In this document: piece by piece, positions 17,143-27,036 of the stretch
How positions within the stretch are numbered: the stretch's first letter is position 1
Layout: every line of letters begins with the position of its first letter
Origin: G963663525 sp963663525
GTDB lineage: Bacteria; Myxococcota_A; SURF-8; G963663525
Direction of reading: 5' to 3'
NCBI GenBank assembly: GCA_963663525.2
Contig: CAXXHC010000001.1
Span: 124,001-188,000, forward strand
Length of the DNA: 64,000 nucleotides
Made by a program: the position numbers and the translations under genes
Notes under the pieces: model-generated
Told to the model about the DNA's origin: nothing
The model's database searches: none
The model's input: the letters and a program-made list of their open reading frames with translations, nothing else

Positions 17143-17891
17143 GGCTTATTCTCCAAGAAACGCCAAAGCCTTCCCAAACCGAGCCCCGCTACAGCACCGG
17201 AGAATAAAAGGCATTGTCTGTATAAACCTACGTCGAGAACCGCCAAGTTTTTCAGTACCCAGCGGTCGTAGGCTTCGCTGATACTCAAGGCGTCCAGACC
17301 ACTCGTCTGGCTTTTCTTGTACCGGACTGGGGGAAGCTCCACAACGGCCAAGGAGGCCCCAAGTCTAGCCGCCTCCAACAGCATCATCACCTCCACCTCG
17401 AACCCCCGACAATCGGAAAGATCCATCCGGCGAAGCAGTCCCACCCGCAAAGCCCTGAAGCCACACAGCACGTCGGAAAGATCCACTCCGACCTGCCTCA
17501 GCCAGAAAGAGGCGAAGGAGTTCATCTGTCCGCGTCTATATGAGCGTTGCCTGGATCGCACACCAACCACCATGTCGCATTCGCGAAGCCTCTCCCTGAA
17601 ACGTGGAAGCAACTCGGGGTCGTGCTCCATATCTCCATCCAACAGGTAGACGGACTCCACTTCATATGCAAATGCCCTACGGAATCCATGCTTCAGAGCT
17701 GCGCCCTTACCCAAATTTCGCTCGATCCGCAGGACTTCGGCCCCCGTTTCTTCGGCCAGTGCGGCAGTACCATCGTCGGATCCGTCGTCCACGACTAGCA
17801 CCCGGTCTAAATGGTGCTTGCATTCCGTAACCACTCGCCGGATGTTCCCAGCCTCGTTATAGGCAGGAATTATCGCCAGTTCCCTCGGCAC
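17139..17891 (-). CDS. family 2 glycosyltransferase, polyprenyl-phosphate type
   Basis: GT-A fold with IIPAYNEAGNIRRVV, VVDDGSDDGT, LLDGDMEHDPE (the metal-binding DGD) and KKSQTSGLDALS, the usual pattern of dolichyl/undecaprenyl-phosphate hexose transferases. I chose GTG 17891 because AAAGGAG lies 5 bp before it; the longer frame from 17972 lies inside the radical SAM gene and adds no family sequence. One or two C-terminal hydrophobic segments (LLFSGAVAGLGLG) may anchor it. It would charge a lipid carrier for the two membrane proteins in this cluster. Confidence 0.85.
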   Translation of the reverse strand: MPRELAIIPAYNEAGNIRRVVTECKHHLDRVLVVDDGSDDGTAALAEETGAEVLRIERNLGKGAALKHGFRRAFAYEVESVYLLDGDMEHDPELLPRFRERLRECDMVVGVRSRQRSYRRGQMNSFASFWLRQVGVDLSDVLCGFRALRVGLLRRMDLSDCRGFEVEVMMLLEAARLGASLAVVELPPVRYKKSQTSGLDALSISEAYDRWVLKNLAVLDVGLYRQCLLFSGAVAGLGLGRLWRFLENKP

Positions 17892-19326
17892 CAATACTCC
17901 TTTCAGCGTACCGCAAGACATACGCCATGGCATGACGAGCCAGAAAATCAGAATAGGCAATAAATCCGCCACCCTTCATTCTGGCAAACACTCCAGATGG
18001 GTTCAGATAATAGCGCCGTAGACAGCGTTCCCTTAAGTTGCGTGCGGTTCGCTCCCGAATTAGCCTTTTCCTTACCGCATCCGAACTGTAGAAATCTGTC
18101 ATGCTTCGCTCGCTTCCAAACTTTCCGAACATCTTTGTATAGGGGAACTCTCTGGCAACCTGCACGTTTACGTAGGATGCCGAACAATTTGTCAAGGCCT
18201 CCAAGGTTTTTGTCATTCTCTCCCGGTCCTCACCCTCGATACCGATCACCGCCAGCAGGGCGGCTTTTATCCCCAGTCGCTCTAGGGCAGGAACCTTTTC
18301 CTTGTACTCCTCAAGCTTTATTCTCTTCCTATCGTTAAGCCCGCAGACCTCGTCGCTGGGACCATCGAAACCCAATTCCACCGAACGACAGCCTGCAGCT
18401 GCCATCAGTTCCATAAGCTCTCCATCGATGTGGTCGAGTCGAGTCTCGCAACCCCAGCTTATTCCAAGATCTCTAGAGATCATCTCCTGGCAAAGCTTTT
18501 TGGTCCGATGGACATCGTAGGAAAAACAGGGATCTCTGAACAATACACCGCGCACGCCGAAATTATTTTTCAGCCACAGTAGTTCCTCCACCACACGACC
18601 TACTTCCCTCGGGCGAAATCTTTTCCCCTGTGCGGTGAAATAGGGACAAAAACCGCAGCCGTAGGAACAACCCCGACTCGCCTGCACCGTTGCAAATGGA
18701 CGTCCTGGTATCAGGGGAAAATAGCCGTAATCACCGAAATTCACTAGATCCCACGCTGGCCGGACCAGGGAGTCCAAATCCTCCACCATGGAGGGAGATA
18801 CGTTAGTGGAGTCATCACCGGGAAGTATTAGACCGGAAATCTTTTCCGTTTCTCCCCCTACGAGATGTGCCACAAGGCTCTCCGGCTCTCCGTTGATCAC
18901 CGCATCGATCTTTCCCGAATTCAGGATCTCACTGGAGAACCACGCGGCGCTGTCGCCGCACAAAATGACCTTTGCTCCAGTCAGCCTTCGAAGCTTGGAA
19001 GCAAAATCTAGTTCGTATGGCAAAAGGTCCAATGAGGTGGCCAACAATACGAGGTCCGGTCGGAAACGTACTAGTTCGCCGAAACGGCATCGGCAGCAAC
19101 TGGTGGTCAGGTCGAAGTATGCACACTTGGCACCGTGTTCGCGTGCCACTGACGCGCTATAAAGCAGGGGAAGCACGGGCATGGCAGTACCCCGGTTTTT
19201 CAGATATCCGAAAAAACCCGCCGCTCCACCTTCACCCAGAACGTCGTTCAAGGCATTCATTGCGAAGAGATCGCGGTGGACCAAGGCTCCAGAAGGAACC
19301 GGAGGATCGACGAAGGCTGCTTTCAT
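17857..19326 (-). CDS. B12-binding-type radical SAM protein
   Basis: The start chosen is ATG 19326 (MKAAFVDPPVPSG) rather than the upstream ATG. Residues 60-175 have the cobalamin-binding-domain layout (PDLVLLATSLDLLPYELDFA); the radical SAM core follows with the [4Fe-4S] motif CSYGCGFC (C-x3-C-x2-C) at about 225, then GCETRLDHID and VELGFDG. Such enzymes catalyse methylations, ring contractions or other C-C chemistry on lipids, sugars or peptides. It is the first gene of a six-gene overlapping operon with glycan genes, suggesting modification of a glycolipid or lipid carrier. Confidence 0.85.
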   Translation of the reverse strand: MKAAFVDPPVPSGALVHRDLFAMNALNDVLGEGGAAGFFGYLKNRGTAMPVLPLLYSASVAREHGAKCAYFDLTTSCCRCRFGELVRFRPDLVLLATSLDLLPYELDFASKLRRLTGAKVILCGDSAAWFSSEILNSGKIDAVINGEPESLVAHLVGGETEKISGLILPGDDSTNVSPSMVEDLDSLVRPAWDLVNFGDYGYFPLIPGRPFATVQASRGCSYGCGFCPYFTAQGKRFRPREVGRVVEELLWLKNNFGVRGVLFRDPCFSYDVHRTKKLCQEMISRDLGISWGCETRLDHIDGELMELMAAAGCRSVELGFDGPSDEVCGLNDRKRIKLEEYKEKVPALERLGIKAALLAVIGIEGEDRERMTKTLEALTNCSASYVNVQVAREFPYTKMFGKFGSERSMTDFYSSDAVRKRLIRERTARNLRERCLRRYYLNPSGVFARMKGGGFIAYSDFLARHAMAYVLRYAERSIGAEGTGDNSCL

Positions 19327-19386
19327 TCCTTTTCTCGACCTATTGTTCGTTCCACACACGGCCTTTCTTGACTGCTGTTGCGTGAA

Positions 19387-19415
19387 TGTATATACTATTT
19401 TAACGATAATCGCAA
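19387..19415 (-). promoter_or_regulatory. sigma70-like promoter for the radical SAM/glycan operon
   Basis: On the minus strand TTGCGA and TATACA are separated by 17 bp. The -10 box ends about 60 bp before ATG 19326. It lies in the divergent region between the operon and the 823-aa membrane protein. Confidence 0.55.
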
Positions 19416-19567
19416 GCGTTGGCCCTACCTAGCTGAAAATTCGATTTTCCCGCAGGTGAAAGATTTGCCTGGCGGAAAACCGGGAACCTCACCTCGATCA
19501 GGGAGAACCAGACACCATCGCGAATACTCTCCACAAACCTAATCTCTTCCAAACAGTCTCGCCACAT

Positions 19568-22039
19568 TTGGTCGCGATTGTGTTCATTATAATTCTAACA
19601 CCGCTTTTTCTGACCGAGATCGAAGCCTCCTCCCGGGTGATTCCACCGGGAAAAGAGAGAGAAATCCAGAAGCTGTTCGAATCGCACGATAAGGCCGAGG
19701 GGTTCCACAGTACCTACGAGGTAAAAGGTATCTCGACAACGGGAGAGAAACTGACGCTTGATCTGCTGGAAAAGACCGGGGGGGGTGACTTTTCGTTACA
19801 ACTCACCGATCCCATGGAAAGTTGCCCCGGATGCCTCGAAGCCGGGGCATTCCAGATCCTGCCAGGAGAATCCCCAAAGCACCGTAAAGCTGCCTTATTG
19901 CTGGCCGAGCACCTAGCCGGTTCCGACTCCGGAGCAATTTGGGAGAAACCCGACGGCGGCAATCACGAGATGAAATCGGGTTTTCCTGTCTCCCATCTCA
20001 ACATGGAGAAGGAAGCCTCGTTCGTCATTATTCCCCCCCAGAAATTTGCGGATTACTTACCCTATCTGCTGCATTGCCATCCGGTGGGAAGAACTGTTTT
20101 CCTCGTCTTTTTATCCCTACTTGTCGCACTGGGGATGCGCAGAGGAATGCGGTCAAAAATCGCCACCACCATTATGTTCTCCGCAATGATCGCCACTGTG
20201 TTTGGGTCCGATTTTACGGTGCGTTACGAATGGATCCTATTGGGTCTCGACGAATCGCTGGGGGATTCCCTGAGAATATCCGACACCGCGCTCGTCGGCG
20301 AAAAAGGAAAAATCGCCTCGTTGGAAACAAACAACTCCTCCAGGGTGAAACTCTTCCTCGACGACGAAGAGGCCCGATACAGGATCGGACGTCTAGGACT
20401 AGGTATCGAGAACCAAAACAATCCTGAGTTTGCAGACGCTCTCCGCCTGGCTCTCGTCGGAATGCCGGCACTTTACTCTATCAGCGGGGAACTGCGTTTT
20501 GGGCTGTCACAGTCCGGAGAACTATCTGTGGTACAAACCAAATCGATGCCGTCTAGTTTTCTCCTGCTGATAATCGTGATAACGGTGTTTTTTTCCCTAC
20601 CGTCATTTCCGCATAGAAATCTTTCTCACGTTCCATTTTTAATTGCGGCTTCGATAGCTGTGCTCTTCACGGTCGATCTGGTCCAACCGCTGCCTTTCGG
20701 AGAAGTATCTTTTGCGAAAATCGGAGGCGATTGGCCCACTATGCTCCACGAGGTATTCTACCGACACGATAGGGCCTTCATTTTTCCCGTATTGCTGAAA
20801 GCTGCCCAAACCGTTTCGGTCCAGTGGGGTGATAAGGCTTTGCTTTTCGTTTGCGCCTTCGCCGCAACCTCAATGTCATGCCTTACGATGGAAACAATCC
20901 GGAGAGGTGCAGGGCGCTATGCACTCCTTCTGCCACTGGTTTTCACTATATTTATGCACGATTCCGCAACGATGACCAAGAGCCTACTTTTTCTCTCGGA
21001 AATCGCGGGTCTGTTGTTTTTCCGTCAAAAATGTGGTGAAAACTGCTCCGGAATACGCCTTACGGGGTTCTGGATCACGGCGGGGCTCACAGCTTATACC
21101 AGTCCCCTGGCCTTACCCATACTGGTGTTGCTGGCGCTTTCGGGCATCCTGTCCGCCGCTTTCGGTCGGGGGGCGACCTATCTCATTAATAAGCTATGGT
21201 GGCCCGTAGTCTGGATATGCCTCCCGGCCATGTTTTCCAATATTTACGTATGGATATCGGGAATTGATTCGACTGTACACAATCTTTCAACCGACAGTCT
21301 CTTCTTGTCTCGGCTGACACGCTTTTACCTGCCGTTGACCCCAAGCATTACCGCTATCGCAATGTTTTCACTGATGATGTTTCTAGGATTGGTGACGGAG
21401 ATCAAACAACATCACGGAAAATACCACAACCATGGTCTAGCCATGGTTATGGTGGTCTTGGCTTGCGCATTGGTTTTGCCTACTGATTCAGTCTCATCGG
21501 AAGCGATTCATCAGCTACTGGTTTGTCTGGCGGGATTAGGGATCGTATATTTCGCCCTCGGTATCGAATTCGTAACGGATTTCGTCTTAAAGGTCAGAAA
21601 AAACAAACAACTATCTAACATTTCGATGGAAGCTGTGATTTCTGCACTCAGGACGATCATACTGGTTTCAATATCTTTCTGTGTATTACCCTTGGCTGGT
21701 CTTGCCGATCCACATAAACTGATGATGAAAGAAACTATTGCAACCGGTAAGGCTCTCTCCCCTTGCGATTACATTGTAGCCTACGATGAATTCAGCATGG
21801 ATGCATTGATATTACAAGGAAACCCGATTTTTCACGGTGGTGTGCGTCTGGCTAATTACAATTCTCGAGCCATTTTGGAGGGAGGCTTCACCGATTCGGA
21901 AAACCCACGACATCAAGGTATCTGCCAAGCCACGCACCTGCTGTCATCGGATTTCGAAACCCGGCGCAAACTTCAACAAAACCATTCTCACCTACATAGC
22001 ATTGATTTCATAGACTTTTTCAGACACAGGAACGAGTAA
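19568..22039 (+). CDS. large polytopic membrane protein of unknown function (GT-C-like)
   Basis: The frame is open from 19460; no ATG is present near the N terminus, and TTG 19568 just before a membrane span is the most plausible start. About 823 aa: an N-terminal anchor, a 150-aa extracytoplasmic domain with a CPGC motif, two spans (about 180-215), a second soluble domain (about 220-320), then about ten more spans to residue 710 and a short soluble C-terminal domain. This resembles oligosaccharyltransferase or polymannosyl-type GT-C proteins in topology only. It is divergent from the glycan operon and is followed by mobile-element debris 52 bp after its stop. Confidence 0.65.
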   Translation: MVAIVFIIILTPLFLTEIEASSRVIPPGKEREIQKLFESHDKAEGFHSTYEVKGISTTGEKLTLDLLEKTGGGDFSLQLTDPMESCPGCLEAGAFQILPGESPKHRKAALLLAEHLAGSDSGAIWEKPDGGNHEMKSGFPVSHLNMEKEASFVIIPPQKFADYLPYLLHCHPVGRTVFLVFLSLLVALGMRRGMRSKIATTIMFSAMIATVFGSDFTVRYEWILLGLDESLGDSLRISDTALVGEKGKIASLETNNSSRVKLFLDDEEARYRIGRLGLGIENQNNPEFADALRLALVGMPALYSISGELRFGLSQSGELSVVQTKSMPSSFLLLIIVITVFFSLPSFPHRNLSHVPFLIAASIAVLFTVDLVQPLPFGEVSFAKIGGDWPTMLHEVFYRHDRAFIFPVLLKAAQTVSVQWGDKALLFVCAFAATSMSCLTMETIRRGAGRYALLLPLVFTIFMHDSATMTKSLLFLSEIAGLLFFRQKCGENCSGIRLTGFWITAGLTAYTSPLALPILVLLALSGILSAAFGRGATYLINKLWWPVVWICLPAMFSNIYVWISGIDSTVHNLSTDSLFLSRLTRFYLPLTPSITAIAMFSLMMFLGLVTEIKQHHGKYHNHGLAMVMVVLACALVLPTDSVSSEAIHQLLVCLAGLGIVYFALGIEFVTDFVLKVRKNKQLSNISMEAVISALRTIILVSISFCVLPLAGLADPHKLMMKETIATGKALSPCDYIVAYDEFSMDALILQGNPIFHGGVRLANYNSRAILEGGFTDSENPRHQGICQATHLLSSDFETRRKLQQNHSHLHSIDFIDFFRHRNE

Positions 22040-22091
22040 ACAACCACGTGCAAAGCCTCCAGAGGGGGCAAGCGTTGCTCCCACTACCATT

Positions 22092-22228
22092 TGTTCCTGT
22101 CCAGCGTCAATGGGACAGTAGAGAGTGATAGAGTTTGAGATGCTTTCGCTCTTTGGAAATCGAATATGAGACGGATCTGATCTGTGGGAAGACGATGACG
22201 ATATTACAGAAAGCTGTCCGGGGAGGCA
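22092..22228 (-). repeat. dispersed GTGCTGTT repeat, right-end fragment E
   Basis: The reverse complement matches 14442-14575: CCTCCCCGGACAGCTTTCTG through GACGATGACGATTCC-type sequence to TCCCATTGACGCTGGACA. Only the right about 137 bp remains. It is directly abutted by IS481-like copy 2. Confidence 0.8.
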
Positions 22229-22300
22229 TGGGGTCCGAAAATTCGGTACATACTGAAATAACTTGATTTTTCAAACCGACCGAAAGACACTGGCCAGCAT

Positions 22301-22499
22301 GAAAATCATACTCGAAATTGCTATTTTAGTCGCTTTGAACGTCTTTTTGTTCGGCTACGTCCAGCGGAAAATGGCAGTTCTGGTCGTTGCCCAACGCAAT
22401 CAGATCATTGTTCTTAAGCGCTCGGTGAAGAGTCCGAAAATCAAAGAACGGGATCGACAGCTCTGGATGGTTCTTTCAAGAATCTGGGCTGACTGGAAA
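22301..22499 (+). pseudogene. IS481-like transposase, 5' part of split gene
   Basis: MKIILEIAILVALNVFLFGY onward matches the intact transposase to IWADWK, where the IS4-type element enters. The frame then reads a few codons into that element and stops at 22544. It is continued by 24128-25045. Confidence 0.9.
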
Positions 22500-24127
22500 C
22501 TCAAGTTTCGGTGTTCGCCGAAACAACTTAACCATATGATATAATTGAATAAAAGGCTCCTTTGGGTGGTCCAAGTTGGTGTTGGTTAGCGACCTGCCAA
22601 CCCATTCCTCCAGAGGAGCCATGAACAAGCATACCAGAACCGTTTGCGACCTGCCAACCCCTTTGAACGCCACGATCAGCCAGCCGGAATTTCTGGTGGA
22701 CAACGAGATGTTGGGCGGACTAATCGACGTGGGCGTCTTCACGCTGGCCGTGCGTACTGGAATGGCCAAACGTTCCGGACATCCGGTGAAAGAAACGCTT
22801 TTTGCGCTGCTGTTGTGGCCGCTTTTGGGTCTGCGCTCGATCCACACGTTTTGCGGGTTGGGAACCAAGCAGATTTTCCCCGGTGGAAAGGACGCGCTGT
22901 ACGATTTTTTGAATCGGGAGAACGTGAACTGGCGTGCCTGTCAATCCCGTGCGGCACTTCGGGCGGCGCGCATGCACGGCCTGCTTGGTTCCAAAAGCGC
23001 TCTGGTCGCCGACGATACGGTGAAGCCACGTCGGGGAAAGAAGATGGAGGGCGTCAGCGGACACTTCGACCACCTGCAAAAGCGCACGGTGCGCGGCGAG
23101 CAGGTGCTGCAACTGGGACTGGCCGGGGAGAAAGGGTTTCTGCCGGTGGACGCCCAGATCTACATCAGTTCCAGCCGTCCGCAGGGCTTGCTGCGGCCCT
23201 TCCGGGATGGACGCAGCCACGCGGCCCGTCGTTTCCGGGAGGCTGCGCAAACGAAAATAAAGATGCTGTGCGCCATGCTGCGCCGGGCGGTGAAACAGGG
23301 TTTTTCGGTCACGTATTTTCTGGCCGATTCCTGGTTTATGGCCAAGGAGGTGGTTCGCACGGCTCTGGATTGTGGGTTGACCCCGGTGCTGCGCCTGAAA
23401 AAGGGGAACCTCAAATTCCGGATCGACGGACAGGGACCGGGCTCGGAGGAACTCACGGTCGGGGAAATCTACGCCCGGATCGACAAGCGAAGCCTGCGCA
23501 AATTGCCGGGCCTGGGACGCAAAGCGGCTCACGTGATGGCCGTGCTCGATCTGGCCCGCGAAGGCGAGTCGCCCCGGCCGCACATCGTGCAACTGCTTTT
23601 CGTGCGCGGCTTGGAGCCGGAGAAGGGAAAGAAGTCCTGGGCTTGTTTCCTCTGCAGCGACATCGGATTGGCTCCGGAAGATGTACTCGAAGCCTACGCT
23701 CTGCGTTGGGGGATCGAGGTCTACTTCAAGGAAGTGAAGCAACATCTGGGATTGCTCAAAGAGCAGACTGCAAGCTTCGCCTCGCACATCGCCTCGATCC
23801 ATCTCACCGCCCTGCGCTATATCCTGTTGTTGCACGCGGCCCTCAAGGGTGGAGGGGTGAGCTTCGGCGAGGCCCGCGATCACGTGACGGGTCAGATGAG
23901 AGCCCTGACCTTTGCCTCGCTGCTGTGGGCACTGTTCAGGGCACTGATCCACGGTGCACTGGATGCTCTGCGAGAAGAACTGGGCGAGAAGACCCTTGCC
24001 CGCGTTACGGACGCGATCGACTCCACGGTGCAAGCTTTTTTGGAAAAGGCTCTTCAACTTACCTCGCAAGACCTGCAGGAGGACGAAATCGCCATCCCGG
24101 CGTGATCAACGAACCCCGAAACTTGAG
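22500..24127 (+). mobile_element. IS4-family element inserted in the IS481-like transposase gene
   Basis: Terminal inverted repeats CTCAAGTTTCGG (22500) and CCGAAACTTGAG (ending 24127) bound a 1628-bp element. The target TGGAAA is present on both sides (a 6-bp duplication), and uninterrupted copies 1 and 3 show the original sequence, so this is a clean recent insertion. It encodes one transposase. Confidence 0.92.
22621..24105 (+). CDS. IS4-family transposase
   Basis: ATG 22621 (MNKHTRTVCDLP) is preceded by GAGGAG, giving 494 aa. The DDE pattern is visible: Asp in ALVADDTVKP, Asp in YFLADSWFMA, and the Y-(2)-R-(3)-E-(6)-K signature in YALRWGIEVYFKEVKQHLGL, which is diagnostic for the IS4 family. 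Length is normal and no frameshift is seen, so the enzyme may be active. It acts on the CTCAAGTTTCGG inverted repeats that flank it. Confidence 0.92.
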   Translation: MNKHTRTVCDLPTPLNATISQPEFLVDNEMLGGLIDVGVFTLAVRTGMAKRSGHPVKETLFALLLWPLLGLRSIHTFCGLGTKQIFPGGKDALYDFLNRENVNWRACQSRAALRAARMHGLLGSKSALVADDTVKPRRGKKMEGVSGHFDHLQKRTVRGEQVLQLGLAGEKGFLPVDAQIYISSSRPQGLLRPFRDGRSHAARRFREAAQTKIKMLCAMLRRAVKQGFSVTYFLADSWFMAKEVVRTALDCGLTPVLRLKKGNLKFRIDGQGPGSEELTVGEIYARIDKRSLRKLPGLGRKAAHVMAVLDLAREGESPRPHIVQLLFVRGLEPEKGKKSWACFLCSDIGLAPEDVLEAYALRWGIEVYFKEVKQHLGLLKEQTASFASHIASIHLTALRYILLLHAALKGGGVSFGEARDHVTGQMRALTFASLLWALFRALIHGALDALREELGEKTLARVTDAIDSTVQAFLEKALQLTSQDLQEDEIAIPA

Positions 24128-25045
24128 TGGAAAGATCATCTGGTTATTGTCAAGCCGAGCACCGTTATCCAATGGAAACGCCGTAAATTCAAGGACTACT
24201 GGCGAAAATTCTCAAAGCTGAAAAAGAAGGTCGGCAGGCCGCCAATCAAACAAGAGCATATCGATTTCATCAGGAAGATTTCAGCCGACCATCCCGACTA
24301 CAGCGGCAAGCGAATCGCCGGAATGCTCTTGGAGCTTTTCGGCGTCAAACACGCGAAGAGCACGATCAACAAATACCGGGTGAAGAAACCGAAGAAACAA
24401 GGAGACGGCCAGCAGTGGAGCACATTTCTGAAGAATCATGGTTCAGCCATCTGGGCTATGGATTTCTGTAAACAGTATACCTTCTTCTTTGTCCAGCTAT
24501 ACATTCTGGTCATCATGGAACTCGACAGCCGAAGGATCGTTCACATTGCCGTAACCTTGCACCCGCTCCTGGACTGGCTGAAACAACAGATTCGCTATGC
24601 TACGTGGGATGAGCAACCGAAATTCCTGATACATGACAACGACGGCATCTTCGGCCAGTTGGGCAAGCCGGTTACGGTGAGATTCAACGGCAAATCCGTT
24701 TCCTGCCGTTCGTCTCTGGACTACTGGCTGGTCACTACAATGGGCATCCGGGGAATCCCTACGCCATTCTTAGCGCCCAATGCGAATGCTTATTGCGAAC
24801 GGTTGATCGGCACATTACGCCGGGAATGCCTGGACCATTTCCTATTTGTCAACGGGCGGCATCTGCTGAGAGTCTTGCGCGAATACCAGGACTGGTACAA
24901 CCATGAACGTTACCATCAGGGCATTCGGAGAATTCCAAGTCCAGCCGCAGACATTGCCGAAAGCCGGAATATCGAAGGCGAAGGCAAACTGGTTTCCAAG
25001 CCTGTTTTGAACGGCTTGCACCATAGCTATCGGCTGGCTGCCTGA
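24128..25045 (+). pseudogene. IS481-like transposase, 3' part of split gene
   Basis: WKDHLVIVKPSTVIQWKRRK continues the transposase after the IS4-type insertion through the full catalytic core: Asp in IWAMDFCKQ, Asp in LIHDNDG and Glu in NAYCERLIGT, ending LHHSYRLAA. It is separated from its N terminus and is not expected to be functional alone. Confidence 0.9.
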
Positions 25046-25258
25046 AAATAGTTCCTGGTATTTGGGACTCTTCAGAATTGTGTTTACGGCAATCCTTGTG
25101 TACCGGTTCGTTTGAATGACGATCTTTCAAGTTTTCAATGAACATTTGGCGATTAGTCGCCCTTCAACTTTGCATTTTCAGTCAATTTCAGGCAAATATT
25201 TTTTCGATTGCGATCGATCATGGGAGAATTCTTGGCCAGATGGAGTTTTCGGACATCA

Positions 25259-25389
25259 CGGGGGCGTGGTACAACATTAAGCCCGACGAACTTCGTGCAT
25301 CCACTCGGGACAAATATGATCCCAAGGGTAGGCGTATCAGTGTCGGTTTTCGGTGTGTTCGGACTAACATGCAAGTAAAGCAGCGGTAG
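25259..25389 (+). pseudogene. 3' remnant of an FGE-sulfatase-domain gene
   Basis: Immediately after the IS481-like right end the frame reads GAWYNIKPDELRASTRDKYD, then ISVGFRCVR and a short tail to the stop. This is the last 40 residues of an FGE C-type-lectin domain (compare RCAR endings at 39695 and 41560). The rest of the gene was replaced by the insertion sequence. Codons around DKYDPKGRR are adenine-rich, as expected near a diversified tip. Confidence 0.75.
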
Positions 25390-25392
25390 GTG

Positions 25393-25460
25393 ACGTTGGG
25401 CCGTACCTGCGTTACGTGGATGACTTCTGCGTCTTCGGTGACGACGTCCGAGTTGGACTG
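25393..25460 (+). pseudogene. possible reverse-transcriptase trace (YVDD motif)
   Basis: The frame GDVGPYLRYVDDFCVFGDD contains the RYxDDF motif of the catalytic palm of retroelement reverse transcriptases, in the form usual for diversity-generating retroelements. The similarity ends after about 20 residues, and the frame continues without recognisable sequence to a stop near 25597. Its position a few bases after an FGE tail is the gene order expected of such a retroelement, but the trace is very short. Confidence 0.35.
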
Positions 25461-25609
25461 AGGCAGAGAGTCCCTATCAGTGTGCTGCGAGAACTGAGTT
25501 TCCGTGAAGCGATTCAGTTTGCAACTGTACGAGAGATGGAGGTTTGTTGGTCCTCCGGACTCGGCTTGCAGGAGTTGGGTTTAAAATGTCCTTAAGCTGC
25601 TGTGGTAAA

Positions 25610-26191
25610 GAGCAAAACAGCAAATAGCGATTTCGCTTCTTTTCCTTTTTCGGCTACGTCATGAATGGCTGATTAGCCAGTCCAGTCCTGGTATTTTGGC
25701 TGGCTAGTGGCTAGATCAGGATTGCGGTTACGATTGGTAATTCTCTTGATCAGTTTGTAAACGGCAGCCGAAAAGCGCGGCGTTTGAGATACGATCGATT
25801 GGCGTCCTCATGAATTTCTAAGCAGCGCCACGCCCGGCCAGGTCTACCGGGACAAGGTTGTTACCTTCGTGCCGAAGGATGCCAAGGCCGTGCCGGAACA
25901 CATCGAGGTGAAGCGCTTCGCCGAAACAAAAATCACGGGCTATCGGCTGAAGCATGCGGCGTAGATCAAGGTTGTGAAAACCGGTTTTGGGGTTCATCAT
26001 AGGTGAGTTGCGCCCGGATGACGACAACGAAGGCGATGCCTGCTTGGAAATCATCCCTGGACCACTTTTGGGAAGCTCGCAGAGGCTTTTGCCCGATCAG
26101 ATCAGATCCTTCTCATTTTTATTTTTCAAAGAGCGGAAAGAATCGAGAATTTGGTTATTCGCGACTGTCCCATTGAAGCCTGACAGGGACA
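25610..26191 (+). repeat. dispersed GTGCTGTT repeat, copy C (left end missing)
   Basis: It begins at GAGCAAAACAGCAAATAGCG, so it lacks the first about 120 bp of the family, and ends TCCCATTGAAGCCTGACA plus GGGACA. The internal frame YRDKVVTFVPKDAKAVPEHI to ITGYRLKHAA is conserved with copy B. It is followed directly by a second terminal motif at 26192. Confidence 0.85.
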
Positions 26192-26214
26192 CCCATTATC
26201 GCTTGACAGGCACA
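26192..26214 (+). repeat. isolated terminal motif of the mobile-element family
   Basis: CCCATTATCGCTTGACAGG followed by CACA, the same end as at 52795-52816 and 54329-54350. It marks the junction that cuts the 3' end of the beta-helix gene. Confidence 0.7.
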
Positions 26215-27036
26215 TCATGGCCCAATATCACCACTACCATTGTCCGCAAAGGTGTTTCCGCTTTGGTTAACACTTGTACTTCCTGACAAGTATATACCCC
26301 ATCCGTCGTTGTCATGAATGGAGCATTCCGTTATGGTGGGGCTTGAATTTCCTTCTAAATAGATACCATCTGAGTTGCTATGTGACACCGTGCAACTAGA
26401 TAATGTGGCATCCGAATTGCTTAAATATATTCCACGACAATGATTTTGCGAAAATGTACAATTTGTTAGTGTCGGAGATGAACCATATATTTTTAATACT
26501 GAGTAATAACCATAGCTACAATAATTGGTGCTGGTAGAATAACGACCGCCATAATACGCCTCTACATACGACCAGTCATTGGCGCTGTTGGTTATACTGA
26601 TCGATTTCCAGTCCCCAGGGACAGGCTCGCTTTCAATCCCATCAGCATTGGTGTCGCCCAGCCACGTGTCATCTTTCCAAGAGGTGAAAACAATAGGTTC
26701 AACAGAGGTTCCACTCGCAATCAAGGTGCCGTTTACGGTAAGATAACCAGCGCTGGATTTAAAAATAGATCCGGGTTCGACTGTTACCGTAGCCCCATCT
26801 GATACCGTAACTTCATTCATCCTATACACATATCCATCTCCATAGCTCGTCTGCCATGTTCCATCGTGTTGGAAAGTACCCGAAAGGTGAATTGCCTGAT
26901 AGGTATTGTCCAACACCGTATTGTATCGACAGCCAGCAAGAAAAAGGGGTCGAAATTTCGGGAAACAACCTCCTTCGTCCATGTAGATAGCTGAAATTAT
27001 TACTTTTCCGCGAATTGATCCATGCGCTTCGTCCAT
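26215..27036 (-). pseudogene. parallel beta-helix (NosD/pectate-lyase-like) protein, both ends replaced
   Basis: Residues about 45-270 show a right-handed beta-helix pattern: repeated 22-24-residue turns such as GIYLSNSDATLSSCTVSHSN, then GIYLEGNSSPTITECSIHDN. This fold is common in secreted carbohydrate-binding or cleaving proteins. The first about 30 codons (MDEAHGSIRGKVIISAIYMD) come from the 428-bp dispersed repeat that also occurs at 53421, and the last codon and stop come from the terminal motif at 26214. It is therefore a fragment fused between two mobile sequences, with no signal peptide. Confidence 0.7.

Larger units (their letters stand above)
22229..25258 (+). mobile_element. IS481-like element, copy 2, interrupted by an IS4-type element
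   Basis: Left end TGGGGTCCGAAAATTCGG at 22229; the right end, read inward, TGATGTCCGAAAACTCC at 25258. Without the IS4-type insertion the element is about 1396 bp, the same as copy 3. The transposase is split at residue about 66 by the insertion. Confidence 0.9.

Noticed and set aside
22720..24069. 449-codon antisense frame within the IS4-type element
   Set aside because: A shadow of the DDE transposase, which has all catalytic motifs on the plus strand.
25138..25389. 83-aa gene starting MNIWRLVALQLC
   Set aside because: Its first half is the non-coding right end of the IS481-like element; only the last about 43 codons (FGE tail) derive from a gene.
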